Positions 62,030-64,000 of a stretch of 64,000 bases of DNA are shown here, one piece after another. Origin of the DNA: Nocardioides daedukensis (lineage in GTDB: Bacteria > Actinomycetota > Actinomycetes > Propionibacteriales > Nocardioidaceae). The notes under the pieces are model-generated. The model did not search any database. It saw nothing but the letters and a program-made list of their open reading frames with translations, and had not been told where the DNA came from. The number at the start of each line of letters is the position of its first letter. Within the stretch, counting starts at the first letter, position 1. The stretch is taken from contig NZ_JACCAA010000001.1 of NCBI RefSeq assembly GCF_013408415.1, positions 2,604,001-2,668,000 of the forward strand, read 5' to 3'. Both the position numbers and the translations under genes were made by a program.

Positions 62030-64000
62030 CCGTCACCTGGACCCCTACCGAGCTCACCGAACGCCCCTTCGGCGACCTGGCCCGGTTCGGCGACCGGCCG
62101 GCCCTGGTCACCGACGACGGGTCGCTGACCTACGCCGAGCTGGCCGAACGGGTGGCCGAGCGGGCCGCTGCCTGGCAGGAGAGCCGCCGGCTGATCGTGC
62201 TCACCGGCGCCAACACCGTCGACTTCGTGGTCACCTACCTGGCAGCCCTCACCGCCGGCTGCCCGGTGGTCCTGGTCCCGGGCTCGGCCGAGGAGAACCT
62301 GGCCGGCGTCATCGCCACGCACGACCCCGACCTGGTCGTCCGGGCCAGCGCCGAGGGCATCGTGGACGACGTACGCCGCGACGGCGGCCGGTACCCGATG
62401 CACCCCGACCTGGCTGTGCTGCTGTCCACCTCGGGGTCGACCGGCTCACCCAAGCTGGTCCGGCTCTCGCACGACAACCTGGCCAGCAACGCCGCCAGCA
62501 TCGCCTCCTACCTCGCCCTCACCGAGGACGACTGCGGGATCACCAGCCTTCCCCTGCACTACTGCTATGGCCTCTCCATCCTCAACAGCCACCTGTCGGT
62601 CGGCGCCAGGATCGCGCTCACCGAGGCCTCCGTGGTCGATGACGAGTTCTGGTCGCTGGTCCAGACCGCCGGGGTGACCGGACTGGCCGGAGTGCCTCAC
62701 ACCTTCGACCTGCTCGAGCGCACCGGCTTCGCCGAGCGGTCCCTGCCGACACTGCGCTACGTCACCCAGGCCGGTGGCCGGCTCGCGCCCGAGCGCGTGC
62801 GCGAGCTGCACCGGTTCGGCCGCCGTCACGGCTGGGACTTCTTCGTCATGTACGGCCAGACCGAGGCCACCGCCCGGATGGCCTACCTGCCACCCGAGCT
62901 GGCCGAGAAGTGGCCGCACGCGATCGGTCGCGCGGTGCCGGGTGGCGAGTTCACTCTCGAGATGACCGACGGCCTCCCCGAGGGCGTGGGGGAGCTGGTC
63001 TACCAGGGCTCCAACGTGATGATGGGCTACGCCGAGCACCCCCGAGACCTGGCCCTTGCGGCGATGCCGCCCCGGCTGCGCACCGGTGACCTTGCCCGCG
63101 CACTGCCGCACGGCCTGTTCGAGGTGGTCGGGCGCCGCAGCCGGTTCACCAAGGTGTTCGGACTGCGGGTCAACCTAGACGAGGTCGAGGCCCACCTGGC
63201 CGCGAACGGCGTGAGCGGCCGCTGCGTCGGGGTCGAGGGCAGCATCGACGTCTTCGTCACCCGCCGCCGCGACCTGGCCACCGCAGGCGACCTGGTCGCG
63301 GCGCTGTGCGGCGTACCCACCTGGGTGGTCCGCACCCACCGCCTGCGTGAGCTGCCGATGACGCCCAACGGCAAGACCGACTACCGGCGGCTGGCCGAGC
63401 TGGCCGATGAGCGGCCGGACTCCGCCCCCGTCGGGCCGATGGACGCCGAGGACCTGCGCCAGCTCTATGCCCGGGTGCTGGACCGCGACGACGTCACGGT
63501 GGACCAGAGCTTCGCCGACCTCGGTGCCGACTCGCTCTCCTTCGTCGAGCTGGCAGTGCGGCTGGGGGAGCGGGTCGATCCGCTGCCGCGCGAGTGGCAC
63601 CGGATGCCGATCGCCGAGATCGCCGGCGGGGCGACCGAGCGCAGGCGCTGGGGCGTCTCTGTGGACACCACCGTGATCCTGCGCGCGGTCGCGACGCTCC
63701 TGATCGTCGGCTCGCACGTCGAGCTCTTCGACCTAACCGGTGGCGCACACCTGTTGCTGATCCTGGCCGGCTACAACCTGGCCCGCTTCCACCTCGCCGG
63801 CGGTGGAGGACCGTCCGTCGGCGCGCCGACCTCGTCGCGGATCGGCTGGGCGCTGGCCGCGATCGCGCTGCCGAGCATCCTGTGGATCGGGGCGATGGCG
63901 GCACTGACCGGGGACTATGACCTGGGCACCACGGCGTTCCTCAACTGGGCGTTCGGCTCCGAGACCTGGGACGAGCGCTGGCGATTCTGGTTCCTCGAGG
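62026..64000 (+). CDS. adenylation - carrier protein - acyltransferase-3 fusion (partial, 3' end outside window)
   Basis: The frame is open to the window end: 658 residues are visible. Residues 1-460 are an ANL adenylation domain with the P-loop STSGSTGSPK (134-143), MYGQTEATARM and the C-terminal lysine K450 in TPNGKTDYR. Residues about 468-535 are a phosphopantetheine carrier domain with S503 in FADLGADSLSFVELAV. From 546 a membrane acyltransferase-3 domain begins; R553 and H564 form its R-x10-H motif (ILRAVATLLIVGSH), followed by further helices. It probably activates an acid, tethers it and passes it through the membrane to an acceptor. The ATGA overlap places it in the iron-transport operon. 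Confidence 0.85.
   Translation, partial: MTVTWTPTELTERPFGDLARFGDRPALVTDDGSLTYAELAERVAERAAAWQESRRLIVLTGANTVDFVVTYLAALTAGCPVVLVPGSAEENLAGVIATHDPDLVVRASAEGIVDDVRRDGGRYPMHPDLAVLLSTSGSTGSPKLVRLSHDNLASNAASIASYLALTEDDCGITSLPLHYCYGLSILNSHLSVGARIALTEASVVDDEFWSLVQTAGVTGLAGVPHTFDLLERTGFAERSLPTLRYVTQAGGRLAPERVRELHRFGRRHGWDFFVMYGQTEATARMAYLPPELAEKWPHAIGRAVPGGEFTLEMTDGLPEGVGELVYQGSNVMMGYAEHPRDLALAAMPPRLRTGDLARALPHGLFEVVGRRSRFTKVFGLRVNLDEVEAHLAANGVSGRCVGVEGSIDVFVTRRRDLATAGDLVAALCGVPTWVVRTHRLRELPMTPNGKTDYRRLAELADERPDSAPVGPMDAEDLRQLYARVLDRDDVTVDQSFADLGADSLSFVELAVRLGERVDPLPREWHRMPIAEIAGGATERRRWGVSVDTTVILRAVATLLIVGSHVELFDLTGGAHLLLILAGYNLARFHLAGGGGPSVGAPTSSRIGWALAAIALPSILWIGAMAALTGDYDLGTTAFLNWAFGSETWDERWRFWFLE

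Overview
The window is high-GC, gene-dense chromosomal DNA from an actinobacterium. The best fit is a Nocardioides-like member of the Propionibacteriales (inference). The signs are frequent GTG/TTG starts, many 4-nt ATGA/GTGA overlaps, a separate purS/purQ/purL set, a MhuD-type haem oxygenase, mycothiol-enzyme-like proteins, ESX/type VII-like proteins, an IdeR/DtxR-type iron box and several probable leaderless promoters. I see no rRNA, tRNA, IS element, prophage or CRISPR-Cas locus.

Layout. 0-8.4 kb: end of a beta-propeller-like gene, acyl-CoA ligase, Baeyer-Villiger-type monooxygenase, RhlE-like helicase with a structured leader, DUF5701 protein, glutaryl-CoA-dehydrogenase-like enzyme and a hydrolase/luciferase-domain fusion. 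8.5-13 kb: MerR regulator divergent from fadA-fadB (beta-oxidation). 13-16.7 kb: repeat block, lipoprotein, two SDRs, histidine phosphatase, VOC protein. 16.8-21.2 kb: LolD/MacB-like ABC exporter with a surface protein. 21.3-30 kb: TetR-led operon resembling acyclic-terpene/branched-acid utilisation (AtuA-like protein, acyl-CoA carboxylase subunits, acyl-CoA dehydrogenase). 30-50 kb: purine genes purB, purC, purS, purQ and purL dispersed among a BCCT transporter, mhuD, HIT protein, rnhA, fatty-acid ligase, an ESX-like gene pair, an SGNH-like protein, a solute:sodium symporter with a 45-residue partner and a DUF1906 wall protein. 49.9-52.8 kb: DrrAB-like exporter divergent from a WYL regulator. 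53-58 kb: PPE-like protein, SCP-like protein, aminotransferase, thiolase, SDR. 58.3-64 kb: iron-box-controlled Fbp-type iron ABC importer, followed with a 4-nt overlap by a large adenylation/carrier/acyltransferase-3 fusion that runs off the window.

Two things stand out. (1) Three intergenic arrays near 13.1, 24.6 and 52.9 kb share one architecture: a 14-bp motif repeated in one orientation at a 30-bp pitch, a fixed 40-bp step, then the inverted motif at a 30-bp pitch, with the first inverted copy always the same variant. I know of no described element like this. (2) The last gene looks like a one-polypeptide version of a Dlt-style pathway (activate an acid, load it on a carrier, transfer it by a membrane acyltransferase), placed in an iron-regulated operon.

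All functional calls come from reading the sequence and remembered family features; no database search was run.
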